A DNA stretch of 15,197 nucleotides from Brachionus plicatilis (taxonomy: Eukaryota; Rotifera; Eurotatoria; Ploima; Brachionidae): contig QEOQ01000339.1 in the NCBI GenBank assembly GCA_010279815.1, forward strand, positions 166,854-182,050, given 5' to 3'. The notes under the pieces were generated by a model. It was not told the DNA's origin and did no database searches. It saw nothing but the letters and a program-made list of their open reading frames with translations. Of the stretch, positions 8,036 through 15,197 are shown one piece after another (position 1 is the stretch's first letter; each line of letters starts with the position of its first letter). A program made the position numbers and the translations under genes.

Positions 8036-8880
8036 TTTAACAGAATACACTATTGACACTGGCGATATGAAATCAATAAAGCAGAGACCATATCAGTTAC
8101 CACAAATTTCTCAAGAGGAAGAACAACGGCAAGTTGACAACATGCTGGACAAGAACATAATTTCCGGAAGTCGCGGTATTGGTCAAGTCCTATTGTGTTA
8201 GCGAAGAAGAAGACGCGATAGGGTCAAAAGTAGAGTTATAAGTTTTTTATTGTTCTAAAAAACTTAAAAGATGCGTATTCGTTGCCACGAATAGACGCGT
8301 TGGGAGGTTCACATTTCTTCACTTTTTTGGATATGGTGAGTGGATATTGGCAAATCCCATTGGCGAAGGAAGTTAGACAGAAGACGGCGTTCACGGCCAA
8401 CAAAAAGCTCTACGAATTCAACTACATGCCGTTTGGACTTTGTAATGCACCACCAACATTCCAGAGGCTTATGGACAAGCTTTTGGACAAGCTTTTTGAG
8501 TGACTGTCTTGGAAGAACTGTCTTGTATATTTGGACGATGTGATCATTTTTCGCCTGACTTTGATTCACACCTAGAACGGATGGAAGAGGTGTTGAATCG
8601 ATTTGATCAGGCTGGATTGAAGTTGAATGCGGAAAAGTGTCAATTTTGTATGGAGAAAGTGGACTACTTGGGATTTCGTATCTCAAAGGATGGGCTGAAG
8701 CCGGAAAATTATAAGACTCAGACGATACAGAACATGAAGCCGCCGGAAGCCAATGACCAAGTGCGCAGGTTTATAGGAATGATGTCGTTTTACAGTCGCT
8801 TCATACCAAATTTTAGCACAGCAGCTTCATGTCTGTACAATTTAACTAAACTCAAAGCAACGTTCTAATGGACACCCGAG
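8007..8880 (+). pseudogene. Reverse transcriptase of Ty3/gypsy relic
   Basis: Order of motifs: DTGDMKSIKQRPYQLP and EEEQRQVDNMLDKNIIS (RT N-terminal region, 8050-8175); SPIVLAKKK after a frame change near 8175-8190; a degenerate patch with stops at 8218-8220 and 8230-8232 where the VDYR-type motif should be; DAYSLPRIDALGG, then FLDMVSGYWQIPL with the first catalytic Asp; YMPFGLCNAPPTFQRLMD (motif B); an in-frame TGA at 8501-8503; then CLVYLDDVIIF, the YLDD active site at 8528-8539. A one-base change near 8546-8551 moves the frame to LERMEEVLNRFDQAGLKLN, EKCQFCMEKVDYLGF (primer grip/thumb) and FIGMMSFYSRFIPNFS. A TAA at 8866-8868 replaces one codon. Both halves of the RT core are therefore recognisable but in four or more pieces. 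Confidence 0.85.
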
Positions 8881-9237
8881 ACACAAACAGCTTTCGACAC
8901 GCTGATGAATCAGCTAATTAACGCACCAGTACTTTTATATCCAGAATTTAAAAAGGACTTTTGCAAGTCGATTGCTAAATAAACATGAACGTAATTACTC
9001 AACCAGCGAGAAAGAAATGCTAGCAATCGTTTTGTCCTCAAGTTATTTCTCGGCATACATCTACGGCAGGAAGGTAACCTTTCATACGGACCAAAAAACG
9101 CACACTAAGCACACTTGTCAAGGCAAAAGAACCAAACGGCAGGCTATACAAGATGATGCTAGAGGTAACAGGAGTTAACGAGATAAATGAGATTGTGCAT
9201 TGGCCGGGGCCACAGAATCCAACAGCACGAATCCACT
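8869..9237 (+). pseudogene. RNase H region, deleted and frameshifted
   Basis: After the TAA at 8866-8868 the RT frame resumes (TAFDTLMNQLINAPVLLYPE) into the connection and ends at 8981. Near 8965-8975 it jumps to another frame reading LNKHERNYSTSEKEMLAIV and YIYGRKVTFHTDQK. The family's first catalytic Asp, in a TDAS-type motif, and roughly 30 following residues are missing at this junction. The Glu (SEKEML) and the next Asp (HTDQ) remain. A further frame change near 9098 gives KEPNGRLYKMMLEVTG and VHWPGPQNPTARI, the end of the domain, after which homology stops at about 9235. Loss of an active-site Asp means no RNase H activity. Confidence 0.8.
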
Positions 9238-9240
9238 CTC

Positions 9241-9730
9241 AGTGGAAATTTTTTAATTAGCGATTTTCTAAATTCAAAAATTTTGTAAAGATTAAATACA
9301 AACAGTTTACCAAAACATAAATTAAAACTCTTCATTAAAACTCTATGGATTATATTGAGTTTTTGAAAAAAAAATAGTGCTAAATACTCGATCTTAAATG
9401 AATTTTTTTTGGTTAATGGAGGAACTGCGACCTCTAGCTCACCGTCAGAACGTCTTTTTTCATTATGAAATTTTACCTTAATTTACGTAAAATTACGAAA
9501 AATAAAGTAAATATTTGTACAACCAAAAAAGTTTGAAAAAATGCAATTTTTCGATAAAATTTTCAAATTTTTTAATTTTTGCTATTTAAAAGATTTAAAA
9601 TTTAGCATTTTAAAATTTTACTTTTTTTTACGTAAATTTACGTAAAATTCAATTTTAATTAAGGTTTAAAAAATATTAAAAAATGGTAAATTCTTGAAAA
9701 ATCTATTAAAATTTTTAATTTTTATCATCT
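9241..9730. other. Non-coding; degenerate inverted repeat with TTTACGTAAA motifs
   Basis: ACCTTAATTTACGTAAAATTACG at about 9475-9497 recurs inverted near 9636-9667 (ending TTTTAATTAAGGT). TACGTAAATTTACGTAAAA between them is itself palindromic. This looks like the eroded arms of another small fold-back element of about 190 bp. No coding sequence is seen. Confidence 0.35.
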
Positions 9731-9733
9731 CAG

Positions 9734-9820
9734 GTTGAATTAAGAGTTTAATTTGGTTGTGTATGAGCTATGGCCTTGGATTATTTCTGTATTTGATGAA
9801 AAGCTTGACATCGAAGCAGA
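9734..9820 (+). other. Candidate exon, unassigned
   Basis: The segment lies between a good acceptor (TTATCATCTCAG, ending 9733) and a good donor (GCAGA|GTAAAT, 9821), and has more balanced base composition than its flanks. Stops just inside the acceptor mean it could be a 5' UTR exon with ATG 9763 (MSYGLGLFLYLMKSLTSKQ). Alternatively, with an inner AG at 9743-9744, it is a coding exon reading FNLVVYELWPWIISVFDEKL. I recognise neither product. Confidence 0.2.
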
Positions 9821-9829
9821 GTAAATTAA

Positions 9830-10535
9830 TTTTTATTCCGAGCTTTATTCATTAACAAAAGAGATAATTGATTCTAGAAAAATTGAATGAGATATTAAAA
9901 AACAATTTTAGAATATTTAAATTCATTGATAAAAAAATAAGTATGCTCTTTATTGAAAATGAAATTTAAAATACTAAGTAAATCTGGAAACTAATTAGCC
10001 GAAAGTATATAAAATTGGAGCTCTTATTAAAATAATGATTGAAATTATCTCGATTTAATATAAGTTTATTAATTTATTATGTTTATTTTTTAACTAAAGC
10101 ACAAATTATAATTCTTTAAAATCTACAGGTAATTCATATTCTATTAGTGATTAAAAAATAAACTTTTAAGCAAAATAAAGTGGTGAATTGTCATTTAGCA
10201 ATCAGTTCAGACCTATAAAACAAATTGCGCTTTTTATCTTATATTTATATGAAAAGGCTTTATAAGGAGTTACTTTAAAATAATGGAGCACAAGAGTTAG
10301 TTGCATGATATGAGCCTGTAAATTAATGTTAATCCTTTTTAAGTAATTTTCAAGCAAAAATATTTTTTGTATAAATTTAGAGTTTTTGTTTTATAACCTC
10401 TCATGGTTGAGTTTTTAGACATGTGCAACTCGTTTATGTAAAAAAACTTGTTGGACTCTGCTGATCATATCCTTCAATGATGCACATGTTTACCAACTAT
10501 CACTCTCTGTATTTTGTTCATAAAAACTTAAATTC
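9830..10535. other. AT-rich non-coding DNA
   Basis: No open frame longer than a few tens of bases or clear repeat was found. Composition is somewhat less extreme at 10380-10500, without a recognisable product. Confidence 0.4.
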
Positions 10536-10679
10536 ATGCAATTTTATTATCAGTATAGTGTCTGGATGCCAAATAAGGCCAAAGCTCATATAAAGTGGTC
10601 GGAAAGGACCCTTTTGTTGGAAATATACTTATATATGACTGAGCCTTTGGAAATATCAAATTATGCAGCCAAAATCTAA
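10536..10679 (+). CDS. Small ORF or terminal exon, unassigned
   Basis: An ATG at 10536 opens a 47-codon frame to TAA 10677-10679. Part of it reads HIKWSERTLLLEIYLYMTEP and then SNYAAKI. The codons used are not the AAA/TTT-type noise of the surrounding DNA. An acceptor-like TTTTATTATCAG ends at 10553 in the same frame, so this may instead be a last exon beginning at 10554. An AATAAA at 10686-10691 lies just beyond the stop. The frame has aromatic and charged residues in a plausible helix pattern but matches no family I know. It could be a host gene end, a transposon scrap or chance. Confidence 0.25.
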   Translation: MQFYYQYSVWMPNKAKAHIKWSERTLLLEIYLYMTEPLEISNYAAKI

Positions 10680-10691
10680 ATTATAAATAAA

Positions 10692-11539
10692 CTAATCGAC
10701 AATTTATTGTTTTAAAAGACATTTTTTATTATGTCTTAAAATAAAATTCTTCATAGCAAAATATTTTAAATGAAAAAGAATAAATAAGTAATTTATATTA
10801 AAATTTTTATTATTTAATAATCGATTCATAAAATGAGTATGAAAAATTGAATTTTGAAAATTTTTTTGTCAGATTTTTTTTCAATTTGAATTAATTTGAA
10901 AATTTATTATTCAAAAACAAAATAGAAATTATTTTTTCCAACTTATTTTTTTATCACACGAAAAAAACTAGTCTTGTTTAGTAAAATTTTTAGAAAACAA
11001 TTTTATTATCAATATTTATAATTTTGATGACAAGAGGAATTCTTGCACTTTTTACTGTTTATTTTTTATTTTATTTATTTATTTGTTTATCTGTACCGAG
11101 CTAATGCTCCTTCAGAATAAAAATAATAAATAAATAAAATAAAATAAAAAATAAATCGATGTATTTTGTTCTAATATCGTCAAAATTTTCAGAATAACTA
11201 ATGAATGATCTTATATAATAAATTCATTATGAGAACAATTTATCAATTAATTCTAATTATATAAAACTCTTTAAGTGATAAACAAAGGAAACAAAATTAA
11301 TATTTCTTTTTTTAAATTTTAATAAGGAGAATAAAATTCTAAATTGATATCATAAAAAAATAAAGATTATTTAGACAAAAATGTATAAAATCATTTTTTT
11401 AAATCATGAAGAATTATATTTATCTTAGATAGTGTTATCATTTCTTCGAAATATTTAAATCTAATTTCGCAACCATTAAATACATAAAGCAATAGAATTT
11501 ATTTCATTCTTTCATTTTACTAAATAAAAAAAAACAATA
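10692..11539. other. AT-rich non-coding DNA with one A/T hairpin
   Basis: Apart from the inverted repeat and LINE-like tail at 11061-11155, nothing gene-like is visible. It is the presumed upstream region of the TMC-like gene, and earlier exons, if any, could be hidden here. Confidence 0.4.
11061..11155 (+). repeat. Possible LINE 3' tail inside an A/T inverted repeat
   Basis: ATTTTTTATTTTATTTATTT at 11061-11080 is complementary to the AAATAAATAAAATAAAATAAA run at about 11127-11152. The middle (CTGTACCGAGCTAATGCTCC, then TTCAGAATAAAAATAATAAA) resembles a LINE end with an AATAAATA tail. The 10-mer GCTAATGCTC (11100-11109) is also in the 3' UTR of the LINE at 4921-4989 (there on the minus strand). 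Confidence 0.35.
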
Positions 11540-12295
11540 ATGAGAGAACGAATTAAATGGTAGTTATAAATAAATCTTTTTTCTAGATCTTACTTTGAAT
11601 TAAACATGATACGATCCAGAACTAAGACAAAAAACAATAACTTTAGATTAAAAATTTAATTCTCTTTTCTAATTTTAAGGGCTAAAGCTGAAACGAGTGA
11701 TTCAAAAAACTCTAAAAATCAATATGTAAGATTTTATTTTCATTTTTATTTTAGCTATATTCTTTGATTAAGACATATGTAACCTCTTTAAAAAGTATAT
11801 ATTCCACTGGTAAAAAATTGAAAAAATGGCTTCCGTGGCATTCAACATTAGCAAAAATTGAAAGTATTAAATTGCAAAAACAATTATAGAAATAAAATTT
11901 AATTTAAAAAATCTTTTTTTTTAGCTAAATACGGCGGAAGTTTTGTCTCATTGTTTGAACTTAATCGATGGCTCTTCATAATCAATTTTGTAGTCGCACT
12001 TTTAGCTGGTTCGTTTATCATTGCTCCACAATATGCTTACAACTTAGATGAAACAAGTAATCGTCTAGATATTACTAACAATGGAACGAATCTAAGTGAG
12101 ACTTGTAAAAATATAATGATTGAAGAAAACAATCAGAATAGAACTGATTTAATTGAATCTTCAACTTCGAATTCTAGCATAGAAGAGTCAATACTGCTTT
12201 CTAAGTGTTGCTACTATAATTATACTGAATATTTGAAAAAAAGAGATAAAAACAAAACAACCATAGATGTTGTGTTGGATATTTTCCAAGGAACT
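11540..12295 (+). CDS. TMC (transmembrane channel-like) protein, N-terminal exons, partial
   Basis: TMC proteins are plasma-membrane channel subunits, best known from mechanosensory cells. Four exons join with matching phases: 11540-11559 (MRERIK), 11680-11725, 11755-11863 and 11925-12295, about 182 residues. Recognised family features are the MRE(K/R)-type start of the conserved region, a basic helix ending KKLKKWLPWHSTLAKIE, then KYGGSFVSLFELNRW leading into TM1 (residues about 74-93, WLFIINFVVALLAGSFIIAP). The loop after TM1 has six N-glycosylation sequons, a CC pair and the conserved DIFQGT just before the donor (ACT|GTAAAA). The family normally continues with Gly and a Phe-Tyr-Gly motif; I found no such exon to 15197. 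TM2 onward therefore lies beyond a long intron or is lost, and a gene fragment is possible. The ATG at 11540 may or may not be the true start: an in-frame TAA is at 11525 and no acceptor lies between. Confidence 0.7.
11726..11754 (+). other. 29-nt intron in the TMC-like gene (inferred)
   Basis: GTAAGATTTTATTTTCATTT...TTTTAG lies between CAATAT and CTATAT. It begins with a consensus donor and ends with a pyrimidine-rich acceptor. Removing it joins KNQY to LYSLIKTY in phase 0, which matches the spacing of TMC proteins, whereas reading through shifts the frame into a TGA within 15 codons. Confidence 0.5.
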
Positions 12296-12370
12296 GTAAA
12301 AATTAATTCTAAAAATTTACGGTTTTATGCAATTTAATACAGCCACCGAGTACAAAAGGATAAAATAAAT
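12296..12370 (+). other. Start of intron following TM1 exon
   Basis: GTAAAA donor at 12296 followed by non-coding sequence. A possible acceptor at 12342 (AATACAG) would open a frame that stops after six codons and lacks the expected TMC continuation, so the intron probably runs on through MITE 2. Confidence 0.4.
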
Positions 12371-12696
12371 GGCATTGTGAAATTTCATACAAAACTTCCA
12401 ATAAAATAATAAAAAAATTTTATAACTTTTGTTTCAAATGTCAAAAACTTGTTTTCCAAATGAAACAAAGTGAAACAAGTTTGCAAAATCTGTGCAAATT
12501 CTGTAAAATTGCACCCGATTTAAAAGTATTAGATGCAATTAATTTGCACAGATTTTGATTTTGTACTTCCGCAGTAGCTGAAACAAAACTTGTTTCATTT
12601 TGTTTTATTTTCAGAACAATTTTTTGACAATCTAAACAAAAGTTAAAAAATTGTTTTATTTGTTATTGGAAGTTTTGTATGAAATTTCACAATGCC
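12371..12696. mobile_element. Fold-back MITE 2 with 9-bp target duplication, in TMC intron
   Basis: The outer 34 bp (GGCATTGTGAAATTTCATAC... at 12371) are an exact inverted copy of the right end, which finishes CACAATGCC at 12696. Pairing continues with interruptions through AACAAAAGTT/AACTTTTGTT, ACAAGTTT/AAACTTGT and ATCTGTGCAAAT/ATTTGCACAGAT blocks, so most of the 326 bp is palindromic. AAAATAAAT is present on both sides (12362-12370 and 12697-12705) as a 9-bp target duplication, though in low-complexity DNA. There is no ORF. Perfect ends suggest a recent insertion. Confidence 0.85.
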
Positions 12697-12705
12697 AAAA
12701 TAAAT

Positions 12706-13470
12706 TGAAATTTTTCTTGTATTTAAAAATGAGGTATAGACTATTATACTTTGATAAAATATCTATGTTTTAAATATTTAATAATTTTCTTATTTTTTTT
12801 AACAGACTAATATAGTTTTAATAATTTTTCAGAATTTTTTTCAATCCAAGAATTTAACTATTTCATAAAAGGATTTATTTTTTTTTCCAATTTGCTGTTA
12901 ATTTCACAAATTAGTACTAAAAGGATATAGGTCTATTTAATAATGAAAAGAAAATTACTATATTTAATATAAAATATATTCAAAATATTACATGGTCATG
13001 GTCTATCCATGATGTTCACTAGTGCAACAATAATTTTTCTATTAAAAGACAATATCTCTAAAATATTAGGTTAAAAATTTCTTCCTTAGCATGACGCTAG
13101 AATGCATCCAGCGCCTTGAGGTTTAGTCTCAGGTTTAGTTTAGTTTAGTTGATGATTTTTAATTTATAATTTATTTTTTCTCCATAAGTAAATTAGAGGT
13201 TTGATTTCGCAGACAATTTTCCCAGCTGATTGATACAAATTGCACTTAAATAATTAATTTTTAAGATGCTACAAATAATAAATCCTAGTTTCCTAGGAGT
13301 ATTAGAATTTCATTAAAAACTCATTAATTTTAGTTTTTTAAGAGTTAAAAATTTAACTAAAATTATCACTAAAATACCTGGTAGAACATAAAAAAGGACC
13401 CAGAGCCCGAGTTTTTTAACAATTGATTATACAAAAGATAGGATGTTATTGAAGTATTAATTTTTTGGAG
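12706..13470. other. AT-rich non-coding DNA; possible simple-repeat LINE tail
   Basis: After an acceptor-like TTTTTAACAG (ending 12806) a hydrophobic frame of about 40 codons is open (for example FNYFIKGFIFFSNLLLIS). It lacks the expected TMC motif and has no good donor, so I do not call it. At 13086-13150, AGCATGACGCTAGAATGCAT, then CCAGCGCCTTGAGG, runs into (GTTTA)n, another LINE-tail-like island. Confidence 0.4.
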
Positions 13471-13959
13471 GATTTGATTATTTTTTGCTACAAAAAACCA
13501 AAAACAAAATATTAAAAATCCCAAAGCTTAACTTCTGAAGGACCAAAACATGTTCTCTAAATTGTAGCAACTGATACATCCTTTGTAACACCAATATACT
13601 GATTCTGCCAAACTCTGCAATAAATCTGCAAAAACTCAGAAAATTTTAAATTTGGGATATTATATCATATTAAAAATGCAACTCAACTTTAAGGGGTTGT
13701 ACAGAGGATGTATCAGTTGCAACAATTTACAGAACATGTTTTAGTCGGTCCAGATTAAAGCTCTTGCGTTTTTTATATTTTGTTTTTTTTTGTACTAGAA
13801 TTCACAATGTTCTGAATTTTGCAGAGTATGGCAGAATCAGTATATTGGTGGTACTAAAGATGTATCAATTGCTAGAATTTACAGATCATATTTTGGTCCT
13901 TCAGAACTTATGCTTTGGTACTTTTTGTTTTTGATTTTTGTACCAAAATTCACAATGCC
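13471..13959. mobile_element. Fold-back MITE 3 with duplicated right arm
   Basis: The left arm, including TTCTGAAGGACCAAAA and CAATATACTGATTCTGCC, pairs with the right arm over about 130-150 bp. Two direct copies of the right-arm unit are present, 13707-13809 and 13859-13957, both ending ATTCACAATG. Left GCAACTGATACATCCT (13567-13582) is exactly complementary to 13705-13720 in the inner copy. The right terminus is TTCACAATGCC, the same as MITE 2; the left terminus has diverged (GATTTGATTATTTTTTGC). TTTTTGGA is repeated at 13462-13469 and 13960-13967 (8 bp, 9 if one mismatch is allowed). The ORF on the minus strand across 13879-14073 is a by-product. Confidence 0.75.
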
Positions 13960-15197
13960 TTTTTGGATGCATATTAAAATAGTATTGCTAAAAATAAGAC
14001 AATTGAAAGAGCAAAAAAATTTTGTCCAAAAAAAATAGTCAAAAAAGCAATACTTCATAACAGCAAATATCATAATGTATTAAAATTAATTGATAAAATT
14101 AGCATGAAAATAAAAAAGATCATCAATAAAGTTTTATTAAATGAGAATTAATCCAAAAATCATTATTATAATTATTTTAACACTTATACTAAATTTGTAA
14201 TTATTATTATTTATTGAATTAAACTTCACAGGAAAAAATTACATGAACAAATATATATTGATAATTTCCCAATTTTTTTTTGATTTTTTTATGGAAATTT
14301 ACGTTCAAGAATTTTTGAATTTTGATCAAAAAAAAATTTTTTTTGTGTTTTAAATAAAAAAAAATTAAAAGAATATATTTTTTTTCTGATATGTCTTTAA
14401 ATTTTATTTCGTCAAGATGATTGTTAAAGGTCAGTTAGATAATTTTATTAGATAAACTAGAGACAACTAACATATGAAAACAACTAAAATATGAAAATTT
14501 TTGTAAAATCAAATATTTTGAGTTTTAAACCTTATTATTTCCAAGGAGGCAATTTTTTAAATGTAATAGAAATTGAATTTTATTTATAGCTAACAGGAAC
14601 TCTTTATTCTATCTGCATCAGTTTTTTTTAAAAAGAAAAAAATTATTTTTGGTAATTTTTTGAAATTTTGAAATTAATTCATCAAGTTATTTTAGTATTG
14701 AATACTTGTTTAAAGGTAATTTATGCTTTAGGCCTCACGGTCGAAGGACATTGATACAAACGATGAAAACTCAACTTTTTGATTAAGTTTTTTTTGACGG
14801 AAACTAGGTTATTTAACTTTTTTAATAATCTTATCATTCCAATTTTACATTCACCTTTAAATAAAAGTGCATTTTTAACGACTTTTATTTAAAGGTGTTA
14901 AAAATTTAAAGGTGTTATTTTTCTAGCTAAAAATCGTTCAAAAAAGTAAACCATCACCTATTTTTTTTATTCGAAGGACAAACTTTAATATAATACAGAA
15001 ATAAGAGAAAAAATAATTAATTCTATCGAGATATTAAGCTCTTAAGTTGAGATTTTATTCAATTTCAACCAATATTCCAAGTTAAATATCTTCTTAATCA
15101 AAATACCAAAATCTAAAATTTTTTTTTTACTAAATAACTTCATCTTTATTTCAAAATAAATAATTAAAAACTTTTTAATATTATTTCGTATCTCTAC
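13960..15197. other. AT-rich non-coding DNA to the window end
   Basis: Extreme A/T content with long T and A runs. No exon, RNA gene or long repeat was recognised apart from the hairpin at 14852-14897. TCGAAGGACA occurs twice (about 14742 and 14972) without a clear larger repeat. Confidence 0.45.
14852..14897. repeat. Perfect 17-bp hairpin, 12-nt loop
   Basis: CACCTTTAAATAAAAGT (14852-14868) is exactly complementary to ACTTTTATTTAAAGGTG (14881-14897). TTTAAAGGTGTT recurs once more just downstream at about 14907-14918. The hairpin could be the remains of a short fold-back element or a local duplication; no function is assignable. Confidence 0.75.

Larger units (their letters stand above)
5730..9240 (+). 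mobile_element. Ty3/gypsy-type LTR retrotransposon relic, no integrase
   Basis: Gag, protease, RT and RNase H remnants follow in the canonical Ty3/gypsy order on the plus strand, after a GC-richer leader. The coding part ends abruptly at about 9235 in the RNase H/connection region, where sequence drops to background AT-rich DNA. Integrase, polypurine tract and 3' LTR are missing, so the 5' LTR cannot be confirmed by comparison. At least one nonsense codon in gag, about six frameshifts, several stops in pol and a deletion in RNase H show an old inactive copy. The left limit is set by composition change and is uncertain by about 100 bp. Confidence 0.85.

Noticed and set aside
8309..8686. Open frames on both strands overlapping the RT core (8309-8686 minus, 8340-8543 plus)
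   Set aside because: They overlap the conserved RT motifs in the correct frame and carry no motifs themselves.
12343..12366. Possible next TMC exon after a 47-nt intron (acceptor at 12342)
   Set aside because: The phase-0 frame reads only six codons before TAA and lacks the Gly and Phe-Tyr-Gly motif that follow this point in the family.
12807..12931. Hydrophobic frame after an AACAG acceptor as a TM2 exon of the TMC-like gene
   Set aside because: Poly-T driven Phe/Ile/Leu content, no expected motif, ends at TAG with only a weak donor.
13879..14073. 64-codon minus-strand open frame
   Set aside because: It spans the right arm of fold-back element 3 and its flank; hydrophobic low-complexity peptide arising from A/T runs.
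14281..14330. FFYGN-like peptide resembling the TMC motif after TM1
   Set aside because: A TGA lies three codons upstream and no acceptor separates them; it is a product of T-rich sequence.

Overview
This window looks like repeat-rich DNA from a very AT-rich invertebrate genome. The base composition is strongly A/T throughout. Almost all recognisable coding material is either transposon relic or short exons bounded by GT...AG signals. Nothing looks bacterial or plasmid-like: no operons, no ribosome-binding sites. A small-genome metazoan with short introns, such as a monogonont rotifer, would fit, but that is a guess from style and not a demonstrated assignment.

Layout from left to right. 1-2280 is AT-rich non-coding DNA. 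It holds one near-perfect fold-back element (630-985) with a 9-bp target duplication and a possible LINE tail near 1678-1745. 2336-2827 supports a three-exon gene model for a small secreted peptide of about 75 residues, with a signal peptide, two CxxxC pairs and a poly(A) signal. 3076-4415 is a decayed DNA transposon. It has about 37-bp inverted ends and a lysine-rich coiled region followed by a broken PHD-type zinc finger, and it contains a perfect 19-bp hairpin. 4891-5600 (minus strand) is a 5'-truncated, internally deleted non-LTR retrotransposon with a structured 3' UTR and a (TAG)10 tail. About 5730-9240 is a heavily mutated Ty3/gypsy-type LTR retrotransposon: leader with TATA/initiator, gag, protease, RT and RNase H. 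It is truncated before integrase and no LTR pair is visible.

9240-11500 is mostly non-coding, with two weak exon or small-ORF candidates and some inverted repeats. 11540-12295 is the best cellular gene evidence. Four consecutive exons with consistent phases read into a protein that I recognise as the N-terminal part of a TMC (transmembrane channel-like) protein, up to transmembrane segment 1 and the following extracellular loop. One of its introns would be only 29 nt. The next intron carries a second fold-back element (12371-12696). A third, more complex fold-back element lies at 13471-13959. All three fold-back elements show 8-9 bp target duplications, and two share the terminus GGCATTGTGAA, so they look like one MITE superfamily. 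The remainder to 15197 is AT-rich sequence with a single clear hairpin. No RNA genes or CRISPR arrays are visible.

The transposon relics are independent insertions and do not form a working system. The two cellular gene models (secreted peptide, TMC-like) are not obviously functionally linked. Splice-site calls here are by eye and need transcript support.
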